In this document: positions 15,159 through 22,884 of the stretch, piece after piece
Layout of the letters: each line of letters opens with the position of its first letter
Numbering within the stretch: position 1 is the stretch's first letter
Source of the DNA: a virus
Reading direction: 5' to 3' (one strand)
DNA: 25,016 nt
IMG/VR virus record: IMGVR_UViG_3300021438_000067
Location: 1-25,016 of that record
Notes under the pieces: generated by a model
Databases searched by the model: none
What the model was told of the DNA's origin: nothing
What the model saw: the letters and a program-made list of their open reading frames with translations, nothing else
Program-made: the position numbers and the translations under genes

Positions 15159-15824
15159 TTAGTACCACGCATCTGCTGGGTCTGCCATTACTGCAGTGTA
15201 CTGCGAGTCCTGAGAGATAGTGTCTTTGGTTGATAGTCGGTCTAGACCGTCACGGAACTGGCGTAGCTTCATGTTTGAAGCGTCGTAGTTCTCGTCCATT
15301 TCTAGTGCCTGTGCGATGACGTAGCTGACTAGTTCGTTGAAGTAACGGTCTGGCACTGCAAGGGCTGAGCTTAGAACGCTTAGGTTGATAGGGTTACTTA
15401 CGTATTCTAGCTTTAGACCGTTTGAGATGGTCTTGTTTGGTACTGGGAATAGGGTGATTATGCCAGCACGCTCGTACCAGACGTCAGGGCGCTCAGAGTT
15501 CAATAGTTTTGCTGGGTCTTGAGCCTGAATGTACTCGCGTGCTGCTTGTGGTGACAGGTTGGTCAGTGGGTAACCTGAAATGTATAGTGCCTCGATTGAG
15601 AGCACCTTATCGTTAGGGAAGCTATAATCTGACTGCCCTGCCACCACATCTGTAATTTTTGTTGCTCGTAGGATTGGGTTTGAGTTTACAATCTCGCGCT
15701 GTCCGTCGTTAATCCAAGAGAGGATTGATGAGTCTGCGAGTTGTGCGCCAGAGGAATCGCCGAATCCCGTGCGAACACGTGAGGCTACATCTGTACCTGT
15801 GTGAGTAAATTCCTCTGCTGGCAT
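15159..15824 (-). CDS. Head-tail adaptor-like protein
   Basis: A 221-residue protein. I choose ATG 15824 because AAGGAAG sits five bases upstream and the preceding gene stops two bases before it; an in-frame ATG 36 bases further upstream lies inside the preceding gene with a poor site. Residues about 28-60 read LADSSILSWINDGQREIVNS and ATKITDVVAGQSDYSFPNDK, the pattern of phage adaptor proteins that bridge portal and tail (DUF6682-like, functionally like T7 gp11). The C-terminal half has a helix (RYFNELVSYVIAQALEMDEN) and ends DAWY. It abuts the nozzle-like gene, as the adaptor and nozzle genes often do. Confidence 0.6.
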   Translation of the reverse strand: MPAEEFTHTGTDVASRVRTGFGDSSGAQLADSSILSWINDGQREIVNSNPILRATKITDVVAGQSDYSFPNDKVLSIEALYISGYPLTNLSPQAAREYIQAQDPAKLLNSERPDVWYERAGIITLFPVPNKTISNGLKLEYVSNPINLSVLSSALAVPDRYFNELVSYVIAQALEMDENYDASNMKLRQFRDGLDRLSTKDTISQDSQYTAVMADPADAWY

Positions 15825-15826
15825 TT

Positions 15827-16243
15827 CTACTTCCTTAGAGTTTGACCGTCGTGAGTCCAAGTGTGTTTATTGGACTTGAGAGCGCTTTTCAGAATGTCTT
15901 TCTTTTCAGCTCGCCATTCTTCTTCACGTTTCGCCTCTAACGCTGCATGAGCCATCTCCAACAATTGTAACTTATTTACCTTGGAATCTGGGTCGTGCAT
16001 GTTGGATTCCATTAGGCGTGCAAGTAGTCGGTGGTCAATCTCCGACTCGTGCACGTTGGTGATTAGGTAGGCGTGCCCGATTGGTGGTTCGTCGATGAGT
16101 GCGAATGGCATCTCTGGGTTGAACTGTGGGTGTCCCGGCTCCATACGGATTAGGCGGACTGACGGGAATACATCTTTGATGACTGCTGCAACCCGTCTCT
16201 GTTGGTCGGTGTATAGACCATCTAGTTGTGCAAAATTTATCAT
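15827..16243 (-). CDS. 138-residue virion-operon protein, unknown, probably leaderless
   Basis: The first gene after the capsid terminator. Residues 1-80 contain a small mixed domain (YTDQQRRVAAVIKDVFPSVR, PGHPQFNPEMPFALIDEPP), then a charged helix (LEMAHAALEAKREEEWRAEK) and the end HTWTHDGQTLRK. The placement between capsid and adaptor-like genes suggests a head-completion or neck protein, but the family is not recognised. The ATG has no Shine-Dalgarno; a TACAAT hexamer ends 6 bases before it, so a leaderless transcript restarting just after the terminator is likely. Confidence 0.55.
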   Translation of the reverse strand: MINFAQLDGLYTDQQRRVAAVIKDVFPSVRLIRMEPGHPQFNPEMPFALIDEPPIGHAYLITNVHESEIDHRLLARLMESNMHDPDSKVNKLQLLEMAHAALEAKREEEWRAEKKDILKSALKSNKHTWTHDGQTLRK

Positions 16244-16249
16244 GTTTCT

Positions 16250-16255
16250 ATTGTA
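16250..16255 (-). promoter_or_regulatory. Possible -10 element for a leaderless transcript
   Basis: TACAAT on the minus strand ends 6 bases before the ATG at 16243, immediately after the T-run of the capsid terminator. The predicted start of transcription is the ATG itself. No -35 is visible, since that stretch is the terminator stem. Confidence 0.4.
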
Positions 16256-16257
16256 GT

Positions 16258-16306
16258 AAAAAACCCCCCTAACCAGCGAGACGGACCGGTTAGGGGGGAG
16301 TTTTTT
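16258..16306 (-). terminator. Terminator after the major capsid gene
   Basis: A perfect 11-base inverted repeat, CCCCCCTAACC (16264-16274) and GGTTAGGGGGG (16288-16298), with a 13-base loop, flanked by six A on the left and six T on the right. It can stop transcription in both directions; leftward transcripts from the capsid gene (stop at 16316) meet it within 20 bases. Confidence 0.9.
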
Positions 16307-16315
16307 ACTGAGCTA

Positions 16316-17545
16316 TTATGCGCCTAGTTCGGCGATGTTCGATAGCTTAGCGTGTGCGTTACGACGGTAGGTACCGATTTCGCTGTACTGGTACAGACGA
16401 GCCTCGTATGCGTCGGTGTTTGCAACACGTGACCACATTGAACCGTCGCGGTCCATCCATGACCAGTCCTTCTTGCGGTTGATGACAAGTTCCTTCGATG
16501 ACAACGCGTAGATGGTGCCCTTTGGAGCTGCGTAGTCTGAAACGAACTTGATTGGCTTACCTAGAGCCTCGAAGGTGAATGAGCGCTGACCACCAGTTAG
16601 ACCTGCACCGTTGGTGAACTGACGCATACCCTGAAGCAAGTTCCAGTAAGCGTTGTATACACCCGGTGATGCTAGGAATACGTCGACGTCGCCACCCTTC
16701 TTGTCTACAGCCTGTACTAGCGAGATGAGGTCCATCTCGGTTAGGGTACCCGGGGTACCGACTGAGCCAAGAGTGCGGATGGTTGAGTTCCAAGAAGAAA
16801 CGGTTGCGCCGTCGATGCCGTGTAGTGAGTTACCTGAACCCACGATTGCACCTAGACCAGTTAGTTCCTTGTTGAATGAGTTAGCGCCACCTGATGCGCG
16901 GACGATGATGTCGCCTACTGCAGCAGTGGTGGTGGTGTCGAAGGTTACAGCGCCAGTGGTCTCGTTCACTGCTACTACAACTAGGGCTGCCTTCTTAACG
17001 GTAGGGGTACCGTCAACTAGGTCAGTTCCGTCGAGTAGGTCAACAACCATACCCTCTTCAATCCAGTGTGCGTCAACGAATACTACGGTTGCGTTTGCAG
17101 TGGTAACTGCAGTCTTTACAGCACCGAGGGTACCTGATGCGTCACCGTAAATCTGACGGTTTAGGTCGCGAGTTAGGTCGCGCTTTAGACCCTTGATTTC
17201 AGCGTCAACAACGTTGATGAATGAGTTGTAGTTGTCTGCAGCCTGCTCGAATAGCTGTCCGTCAACCTCGATTGCACCGTATAGGTTCTTGAGGTATAGG
17301 TGAGCCTGCTTGTACTTCTGTGCGCCTGCTACTGGTAGAGCCTCGCGTACACCACGTGCACCGATACCCTGATTGCGTCCGATGTGAGTGTCGAATACGA
17401 CCTCTTTACCGTTCTGGGTGATGTGCTGTGCTGATGATTCGATGAACTCCAGTGCTGGGTTCTTGTCTGCAAGCTGTTCGTGAAGGTCGCCATAAACGAG
17501 CTTCAGCGCGTCACTTGCGAAGGTTAGGATTCCCTGACCTGCCAT
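16316..17545 (-). CDS. Major capsid protein (HK97-fold type)
   Basis: A 409-residue protein from ATG 17545. A GTG nine bases upstream in frame is only one base from AGGAG and so cannot be the start. The order portal-scaffold-this gene, its length, and segments such as EFIESSAQHITQNGKEVVFD, RGVREALPVAGAQKYKQAHL and LYGAIEVDGQLFEQAADNYN (E-loop and spine-helix region) identify the main shell protein. Further helix and A-domain stretches include WNSTIRTLGSVGTPGTLTEM. A Gly/Thr/Val-rich region (about 150-225) may be an inserted beta domain. It is transcribed from its own promoter at about 17640 and ended by the terminator at 16258-16306, so it can be made at high level alone. Confidence 0.85.
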   Translation of the reverse strand: MAGQGILTFASDALKLVYGDLHEQLADKNPALEFIESSAQHITQNGKEVVFDTHIGRNQGIGARGVREALPVAGAQKYKQAHLYLKNLYGAIEVDGQLFEQAADNYNSFINVVDAEIKGLKRDLTRDLNRQIYGDASGTLGAVKTAVTTANATVVFVDAHWIEEGMVVDLLDGTDLVDGTPTVKKAALVVVAVNETTGAVTFDTTTTAAVGDIIVRASGGANSFNKELTGLGAIVGSGNSLHGIDGATVSSWNSTIRTLGSVGTPGTLTEMDLISLVQAVDKKGGDVDVFLASPGVYNAYWNLLQGMRQFTNGAGLTGGQRSFTFEALGKPIKFVSDYAAPKGTIYALSSKELVINRKKDWSWMDRDGSMWSRVANTDAYEARLYQYSEIGTYRRNAHAKLSNIAELGA

Positions 17546-17637
17546 GTGATTCACTCTCCTAAGAGTAAAAGAAAAAAACGAAAGTTAGTGTTATCGCTTG
17601 CCCTGACCACTCTTAGTGGCTGTACGTAGATATTTGT

Positions 17638-17646
17638 ATAGTAGCA
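17638..17646 (-). promoter_or_regulatory. Extended -10 promoter for the capsid gene
   Basis: On the minus strand, TGCTACTAT (17646 to 17638) is an extended -10, nearly identical to TGCTATTAT before the operon at 124. The predicted 5' leader is about 85 bases and contains a small hairpin, CCACT (17607-17611) with AGTGG (17615-17619), then AGGAG before the ATG. It lies between the scaffold terminator and the capsid gene. Confidence 0.45.
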
Positions 17647-17670
17647 CAGTTCTTTTGTAGGTATGATACA

Positions 17671-17699
17671 AAAAACCCCGCCTTTTATTGACGGGGTTT
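17671..17699 (-). terminator. Terminator after the scaffold gene
   Basis: Inverted repeat AAACCCCG (17673-17680) and CGGGGTTT (17692-17699), with GGC/GTC partly extending the stem, and a T-run on the minus strand, so it ends leftward transcripts. A second inverted repeat, CAGATGT (17705-17711) with ACATCTG (17716-17722), just upstream, spans the scaffold stop codon. Confidence 0.8.
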
Positions 17700-17713
17700 G
17701 ATGTCAGATGTCT

Positions 17714-18559
17714 TTACATCTGTCGCTGGCGCTCCTCGAACATGCGTTGTAGCATTTCCTTCTTGCCCTTGTCATCCTTTGGGATGGTTAGTGACTGGTA
17801 AGGTACGCCTGCTCCGCCAGCAGAACCCATGATAGTGGGTGCTTCTTCTTCTGTGCTAGCTGGTGCAAATGAGCCAATCATTGCCTGAAGCTGTTTTGCT
17901 GCTTCGGCTACGCTGATGTCTCGTCCAGCATTTAGTGCAGCATTCATTAGGTCATAGATGGCTACTTCGTGGGCTTCTGAAATGTCGTGAGCCTTACGAA
18001 GTTTGTCCATTTCTGCCTCAAGTGCATAGGTGACATTTTCGGTTTCTTTTGCAAGTTCCTGCTGGTAGATGTAGTCGTCTACTTCTGCAGTCTTAGCCTT
18101 TAGGGCGTCAAGTTCCTTCTGTAGAGCTGCTGGAACTTTTTCACCGTCGAACATGTCTTCGAAGTCTTCACCAGACTCTTCTTCCATGATGTCCTTAGCC
18201 ATCTGCTTGGCTTCTTCGGCTAGCAGTCCCTGACTAGATAGGTAGTCTTTTAGGTTGTTGTAAACCTCTGTTGGGTCAGATTCGATTGCGCGGGCAATAT
18301 TTAGTCCGCCACGCATTAGTTCTGGAGAGACACCTTCTTCGATGAATTCCTTGTATGGGGTGAACTGTTCAATCTGCTTCTGGAAGTTGCGTTCGTTTTC
18401 CTGAAGGTAAGGGGTTACTTTTGAGTGCCATGCTTCAGGTAGCTCTGCAAGCATCTTGTCCCATGCGGGATGTACTTTAGTTTCTTCAACTGATGAAGTT
18501 TCTACTGAAGCATTATCTTCAATAGTCTGCTCAGGTGTTACCTGCGTCTCGTCAGACAT
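17714..18559 (-). CDS. Capsid scaffolding protein
   Basis: A 281-residue acidic, helical protein between portal and capsid genes, the usual place for a scaffold. The first 30 residues are Glu/Thr/Ser-rich and disordered; then HPAWDKMLAELPEAWHSKV and TPYLQENERNFQKQIEQFTP, typical of podophage and siphophage scaffolds. A long coiled coil follows (about 140-200, PAALQKELDALKAKTAEVDD), then a linker, and a basic C-terminal helix (KKEMLQRMFEERQRQM) that would bind the capsid protein. No protease domain is seen, so it is probably removed intact or by an unseen protease. Confidence 0.8.
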   Translation of the reverse strand: MSDETQVTPEQTIEDNASVETSSVEETKVHPAWDKMLAELPEAWHSKVTPYLQENERNFQKQIEQFTPYKEFIEEGVSPELMRGGLNIARAIESDPTEVYNNLKDYLSSQGLLAEEAKQMAKDIMEEESGEDFEDMFDGEKVPAALQKELDALKAKTAEVDDYIYQQELAKETENVTYALEAEMDKLRKAHDISEAHEVAIYDLMNAALNAGRDISVAEAAKQLQAMIGSFAPASTEEEAPTIMGSAGGAGVPYQSLTIPKDDKGKKEMLQRMFEERQRQM

Positions 18560-18567
18560 TTATTTCC

Positions 18568-20736
18568 TTACTGTAGTTGCGTTGAGGTTAGACCTGCTTG
18601 AGCAGGCATTTGTGAAGCCTCAGACGGCAAAGCCTGAGGGGCTCCTGCAGCATTAGGTGCTTGACCCATTGCTGCTTCTTGCATCATTTTCTGCTGCAAA
18701 GCGTTTTCGTGCATCGAGATGTGCTTCTGGAACTCTGCCTTGATTTCGTCTGGCAGGATGTCGAAGCTCTGCGACTTACGGAAGCGGTTGTGTACTTCGA
18801 TGTGTACAGCGTGGTTGTCGTATGAGTGTACCTGTACGACGGCTGGGACTGCAAGTGGGATTGGTTGACCGTTTGCGTCGACTTGTCCCGGAACAATCTT
18901 GTCTGGTTGACCTGCTGCAGCGCCCTGTTCCCATGCGTCTTGGAACTGCTGAATTTCTTCTGGGGTTAGGCGCTTCATCTGCAAGTTTTCGCGTGCAGCG
19001 TGGTTCTCGTCCAACTTGATTAGGTTGTAGAAGTTCTTGAGCATGCCCATGTCGAGCATCTTTAGACCTTCTTGAGGGGTGATGAACTGCATCTTCATCC
19101 ACTCTGTAATCAGAGCCTGTCGTGCAGACTTTGAGGTTGGGAGCGCTGAGCCTGATTCGATGCGGATGTCGTTGCCTGATGCGATGTCTGCACCTGCTAG
19201 TACGGTTGCGTCGAATGCTCCATCGGTTCCAATGGTTTTGATTAGACGCGGGGTGGTGACGTACTGGATGAATAGTGAGATTGCCTGCTTAGCGGTCTTT
19301 TCTACTGCAGCTTCGATGCTTGCAAAGATGGTAGTTAGGTAGGCGTCGTCGCGTTCCTGTAGGTAGTTGATTGCAGTTGCTGCGGTTACGCCACCTGATT
19401 GTCCACGTGAGACTTGGTGCTGACCTGATAGGTCTTCAAAGTCTGATTCAAGTTGCTGCACTTCTTGTAGTACGTAACTTGGTAGTGGCTGGATTGGGAC
19501 TGGCTGTGGCATTGCAAAGCCCGGACGGACTGGAATCCATAGACCTGCTTTTGCTGACAGCTTGCGTGGGTCTACTGCACCTTCGTGGTACATCATCTGA
19601 GGCTTAGCCATGAGGTTTTTTGCCTGAATGATTTGTGAGCGGGTGCGGTTTAGTTCACGCTGGATTGGGATTAGGTTCTTGATTACTGAGCGACGGTAGA
19701 AGCGTCCAGTTGGGATTGAGTATGCGTGTGCGAATGGGTATGACTTGTGCGAGTAAGGAATACCGTTTTCTGCGAACTGTACGATTTCGTTATCGACGAT
19801 GGTGATTAGACCACCCTTTGGTAGGAATGGGCAACCGTTTGGCTTTGCCCACATTTCGATTACGAGTACGGCGTCTGGCTTTGCAGTGTTGCCACCCTTT
19901 ACGTCCATCATGGTTGCGTCCATGATTTCAGTTGCTGATACCTTTGCAGGCTTGAAGTCACTTGGTAGTACTCCACCGAAGGTGCTCTTCACCCAGTTCT
20001 CTGACTTGGTGTAAACATTGAATAGGTATGGCTGGTTTTCAATGTTCTCTTCTGCAAGGTCTGGTACGAAGAGGTGGAATGGTGAGACGACTTCGAATGC
20101 TACGTCGCCCTTTGAGGTTTCTTTTTGAACAATTTTGCGTTCGCCAGTGTATGGGTCTTCGACTGGGGTTGGGGTGATTTCTCGTGCCGACGGGTCCCAG
20201 TAGGTTTTGGTGAAGACGTTACCGCAGACTGCACGCCAGAACTCAGACTTCTGGAGGACGTCGGTCTGGAAGTTTGCCTTGTCGTACATTGCCTGCCAGA
20301 CCTGCTCGGCAGCAGTTGCAGCCATTAGGTCATCGTCGTCGTTTGATGCTGGTACAACGGTTGCGCTTGGGTGACCTGATGAGGTCTTAGCAATCTCAGT
20401 TCGGATGATTGGTTCAATTTTGTTGACAACGATGCGTGGAGTTCCGGCGGGGTTTGGCGCTTCAATTAGCTGCTTTGGTGCGCCCTTGACGACCTCAGTC
20501 CAATCGCGGTACTGGGTGCCGTTGTAGAACGCCAACTGTAGGTACCAGTCTTGTTCTTCCTGCTTGCGAGCCTGCTTGGCTTTTTCGTACTCAGACTTAA
20601 CCCAAGCGACTAGTTTCTTCGCTTCGTCCTTGCGCTTGAACTGGTTGAGGATGCTGTCGTTAGCAAGCTCGCCCTCAACTGGGGTACCAGAAATGTACTG
20701 CCCAGTCTTGCCGTCAAAGTATTGTTCGTTTGCCAT
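18568..20736 (-). CDS. Portal protein
   Basis: A 722-residue protein forming the DNA entry ring at one capsid vertex. It follows the terminase genes and precedes the scaffold. The size and segments match podophage portals: WYLQLAFYNGTQYRDW early, PRIVVNKIEPIIRTEIAKTS, RRSVIKNLIPIQRELNRTRS in the middle, and SGQHQVSRGQSGGVTAATAI with NYLQERDDAYL at about 440-470. The C-terminus is Gln/Ala/Pro-rich (EAAMGQAPNAAGAPQALPSE), probably an internal barrel or flexible tail. The ATG is 14 bases after the previous stop, with GGAATAGG as a weak ribosome site. Confidence 0.85.
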   Translation of the reverse strand: MANEQYFDGKTGQYISGTPVEGELANDSILNQFKRKDEAKKLVAWVKSEYEKAKQARKQEEQDWYLQLAFYNGTQYRDWTEVVKGAPKQLIEAPNPAGTPRIVVNKIEPIIRTEIAKTSSGHPSATVVPASNDDDDLMAATAAEQVWQAMYDKANFQTDVLQKSEFWRAVCGNVFTKTYWDPSAREITPTPVEDPYTGERKIVQKETSKGDVAFEVVSPFHLFVPDLAEENIENQPYLFNVYTKSENWVKSTFGGVLPSDFKPAKVSATEIMDATMMDVKGGNTAKPDAVLVIEMWAKPNGCPFLPKGGLITIVDNEIVQFAENGIPYSHKSYPFAHAYSIPTGRFYRRSVIKNLIPIQRELNRTRSQIIQAKNLMAKPQMMYHEGAVDPRKLSAKAGLWIPVRPGFAMPQPVPIQPLPSYVLQEVQQLESDFEDLSGQHQVSRGQSGGVTAATAINYLQERDDAYLTTIFASIEAAVEKTAKQAISLFIQYVTTPRLIKTIGTDGAFDATVLAGADIASGNDIRIESGSALPTSKSARQALITEWMKMQFITPQEGLKMLDMGMLKNFYNLIKLDENHAARENLQMKRLTPEEIQQFQDAWEQGAAAGQPDKIVPGQVDANGQPIPLAVPAVVQVHSYDNHAVHIEVHNRFRKSQSFDILPDEIKAEFQKHISMHENALQQKMMQEAAMGQAPNAAGAPQALPSEASQMPAQAGLTSTQLQ

Positions 20737-20750
20737 AAGCCTATTCCGAA

Positions 20751-21074
20751 TCAGTTATACGTATCGAAGATGGCAGAGAGGTTTCTTTCGGCTTCTTCAA
20801 GCTCTAATTCTTCGCCAGTCTTATAAAGTCCAGTATAACCAGTTTCTTCTGGATAGGCAGGTGCAACAGTTACTGCCTGTACTTGCTGGAATGCTAGTGG
20901 GTCTTTACTTGCTAGCAGGTTTGATAGGTGGATTAGCACTTCTTTTTGCATTGTTGATGCTTGTAGAAGGTTGTGAGACTGGTAGTTCAGGCTCTTTGTC
21001 ATCCTCTGGACGAGGTACACTGTCGCCGTAAGAAATAGCAAAGATAAAATCAGTAACGCTGCTGCGAATTCCAT
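20751..21074 (-). CDS. 107-residue single-TM protein overlapping its neighbour
   Basis: Begins at ATG 21074 with GAGGA about 8 bases upstream, inside the 146-aa gene, and overlaps that gene by 170 bases in another frame. Residues 3-23 are a membrane span (FAAALLILSLLFLTATVYLV). Then comes a helix (YQSHNLLQASTMQKEVLIHL, NLLASKDPLAFQQVQAV) and an acidic tail (EELELEEAERNLSAIFD). N-terminal anchoring with a cytoplasmic or periplasmic helix could fit a spanin, an accessory membrane protein or a packaging-linked protein; I cannot tell which. Confidence 0.65.
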   Translation of the reverse strand: MEFAAALLILSLLFLTATVYLVQRMTKSLNYQSHNLLQASTMQKEVLIHLSNLLASKDPLAFQQVQAVTVAPAYPEETGYTGLYKTGEELELEEAERNLSAIFDTYN

Positions 21075-21345
21075 TGATAAGTTCCTCTACGTGGTCTGGC
21101 ACTCTTGCGAGTTCTCTTTCGTGTGCTTCGACGTCCATCTTAAGGGTGTCGATTTCTTCTTCTAGTGGGATTGGGTTAGCCCAACCAATAAATTCTGATA
21201 GTTCCTTGATGCAAGTTATGCAAATTTGCGCTTCGCCACCTGATAGTAGCTCTCGGGTTAGCCCATAAATGTTTTTGTTTGCACCACAGGATACGCATGA
21301 CGAGGGAAATGGTCCGCCATTTTCGTAATAGTTAAAGTGTCTCAT
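20905..21345 (-). CDS. 146-residue four-Cys (zinc-finger-like) protein
   Basis: Starts three bases after the terminase stop. Two CxxC pairs, C17-V-S-C20 and C42-I-T-C45, lie 22 residues apart with a compact domain (PFPSSCVSCGANKNIYGLTR, AQICITCIKELSEFIGW), a typical zinc-ribbon spacing. Residues about 60-90 form an acidic helix. The last 55 residues (SVPRPEDDKEPELPVSQPST onward) are polar and look disordered; they are read from DNA that also encodes the membrane protein at 20751-21074. The role is unknown; DNA or protein binding near packaging is a guess. Confidence 0.65.
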   Translation of the reverse strand: MRHFNYYENGGPFPSSCVSCGANKNIYGLTRELLSGGEAQICITCIKELSEFIGWANPIPLEEEIDTLKMDVEAHERELARVPDHVEELINGIRSSVTDFIFAISYGDSVPRPEDDKEPELPVSQPSTSINNAKRSANPPIKPASK

Positions 21346-21348
21346 TCT

Positions 21349-22884
21349 TTATCCTTCTAGTTCACTAATTGATGACGTTGTGCGCCATTCTTGACCCCAA
21401 GGGTCAGGCTCATCATACTCTGTAAATTTGCTTGTTGCACCAAACTGCTCCCTAAATGCTGAGTGGAACGCTTGGCTTTGGTTCTCTGAAGAGTATTCTG
21501 CAGGGGTCAAGTCTGGCATGAAAGTCATTGCATATTTCAATGCGTCATAGCAGTGGTTGTCCTTGTCGCGGATTTCCTCTAGCTTGTTTTTCATCTCAGC
21601 AATCTTTGGAGATGCGTGCTTTTTCCATTTTAGTTTAGGGATTTCTGCAATTAGTTCTGGGCAGTCATCCGTGAACATAAGGTATGGCTTGTTTGTTTTT
21701 GGGTTGACTTTCATGTACTGCTGGATGCGCTCCAGACCAATACGTCGGTCGTTAGGAATCTGGTCTACTGCAATGTAGATGCCATGCTTCGCGTACTCTT
21801 GCTGGATTGAGGTTCCGGTATGCTCTTTTGTTTGTTTGATTGCCGGGTCCCCGGTAGTAAGGTAAAGTTCCGCACCTGACTCTCGTAGAATTTTCTTCGT
21901 CCGAGCATTAACTTCTTTGGAGTGGTAGTCAACATTCTCTCTCGCTTTGTGGTACTCGCTGAAGACGATAATAGTTCCATCTTTGTCAACTGCCATCCAC
22001 AACCAGACGGTGGGGTTGGTGTATCCGCTATCCATTGTTCGAATAATTCGATGCTTGCCAGTGGGTTTGAACTGTCCTTTAGGAATACAGTGTGTGAGAG
22101 GACTGAATTCTGGAAAGACTGCACCGCCAAGATGGACGTACTGTCCGTTACGTCGAATGAGTTGCTCTTCTGGGGTGAGCGACTCCATGTAGCGTGCGAT
22201 AGCTTCTCTAGAGAGTGTTGGGTTATCGTCCATAGTTGCTTCAACGATGCCAATGTCTTTGGTTCCTTCTTGTGCTGGGATGTATACGTCTTCGAGAATC
22301 CACTCCATGCCTTGGACTGGGGTTTGCGACATCCACCAGTCGCCGTCGGTGTCGATGAGTCGGGCTAAACATTCTTGCCACACAGTTTTTGGGCACTCTT
22401 CGTCAAAGTGGATGAAGTGGCGGGATGAACCTGCGAACTTATCTAGGTCTTGGTCTTGCGACATGAACTCTACGAATGAGCCGTTGTTGAGTGTTAGTAC
22501 GTGGCGTTCGCGAGAGTATGAATCTTCCCATGAACCATTGATTAGGTACTTCTTTGGTAGCCACTGCTTCCAGAGTGGGAGGATAATTTTGTCTACACCG
22601 TTTAGGAAGTCAACTGCGACCACTCGTCCACGGATTGGCTCATCAGGCATCTTACGAAACGGGTGGGTTTTAGTAACCCAGTAGATTCCTTCAATGGTTG
22701 AGCCTAGCGATTTGCCTGAACGGTTACCGCCAATGTATAGGCGTGCTTTTTGTGGCAGGGCATGAAATGCTTCCTGTTTTGGCGAGGCTTTGTAGTTGTA
22801 AAGATTTGGTAGCGCAGCAGATTCTTGGATTGATTCGCCAAGCCCACGCAGGGCATCTTCTAGGTTGAAGTTATCTCTCGCCAC
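21349..22884 (-). CDS. terL: Terminase large subunit
   Basis: A 511-residue packaging motor. The ATPase has Walker A GGNRSGKS (52-59), and Walker B with catalytic acid HFDEE (159-163). The C-terminal RNase H-like nuclease carries likely metal-binding acids D285 (IRTMDSGYTNP), D346 (LYLTTGDPAIKQ) and D447 (NHCYDALKY). It would pump DNA through the portal and cut concatemers. It starts at GTG 22884 and overlaps the nuclease gene's end by 14 bases; the ribosome site (GGA) is weak, so translation may be coupled. Full length, no damage seen. Confidence 0.93.
   Translation of the reverse strand: MARDNFNLEDALRGLGESIQESAALPNLYNYKASPKQEAFHALPQKARLYIGGNRSGKSLGSTIEGIYWVTKTHPFRKMPDEPIRGRVVAVDFLNGVDKIILPLWKQWLPKKYLINGSWEDSYSRERHVLTLNNGSFVEFMSQDQDLDKFAGSSRHFIHFDEECPKTVWQECLARLIDTDGDWWMSQTPVQGMEWILEDVYIPAQEGTKDIGIVEATMDDNPTLSREAIARYMESLTPEEQLIRRNGQYVHLGGAVFPEFSPLTHCIPKGQFKPTGKHRIIRTMDSGYTNPTVWLWMAVDKDGTIIVFSEYHKARENVDYHSKEVNARTKKILRESGAELYLTTGDPAIKQTKEHTGTSIQQEYAKHGIYIAVDQIPNDRRIGLERIQQYMKVNPKTNKPYLMFTDDCPELIAEIPKLKWKKHASPKIAEMKNKLEEIRDKDNHCYDALKYAMTFMPDLTPAEYSSENQSQAFHSAFREQFGATSKFTEYDEPDPWGQEWRTTSSISELEG

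Noticed and set aside
11333-20839. 13-base AGTCCAGTATAAC at 11333-11345 and 20827-20839 as a shared regulatory site
   Set aside because: Several exact 13-base repeats are expected by chance in 25 kb, and the second copy is inside a gene.
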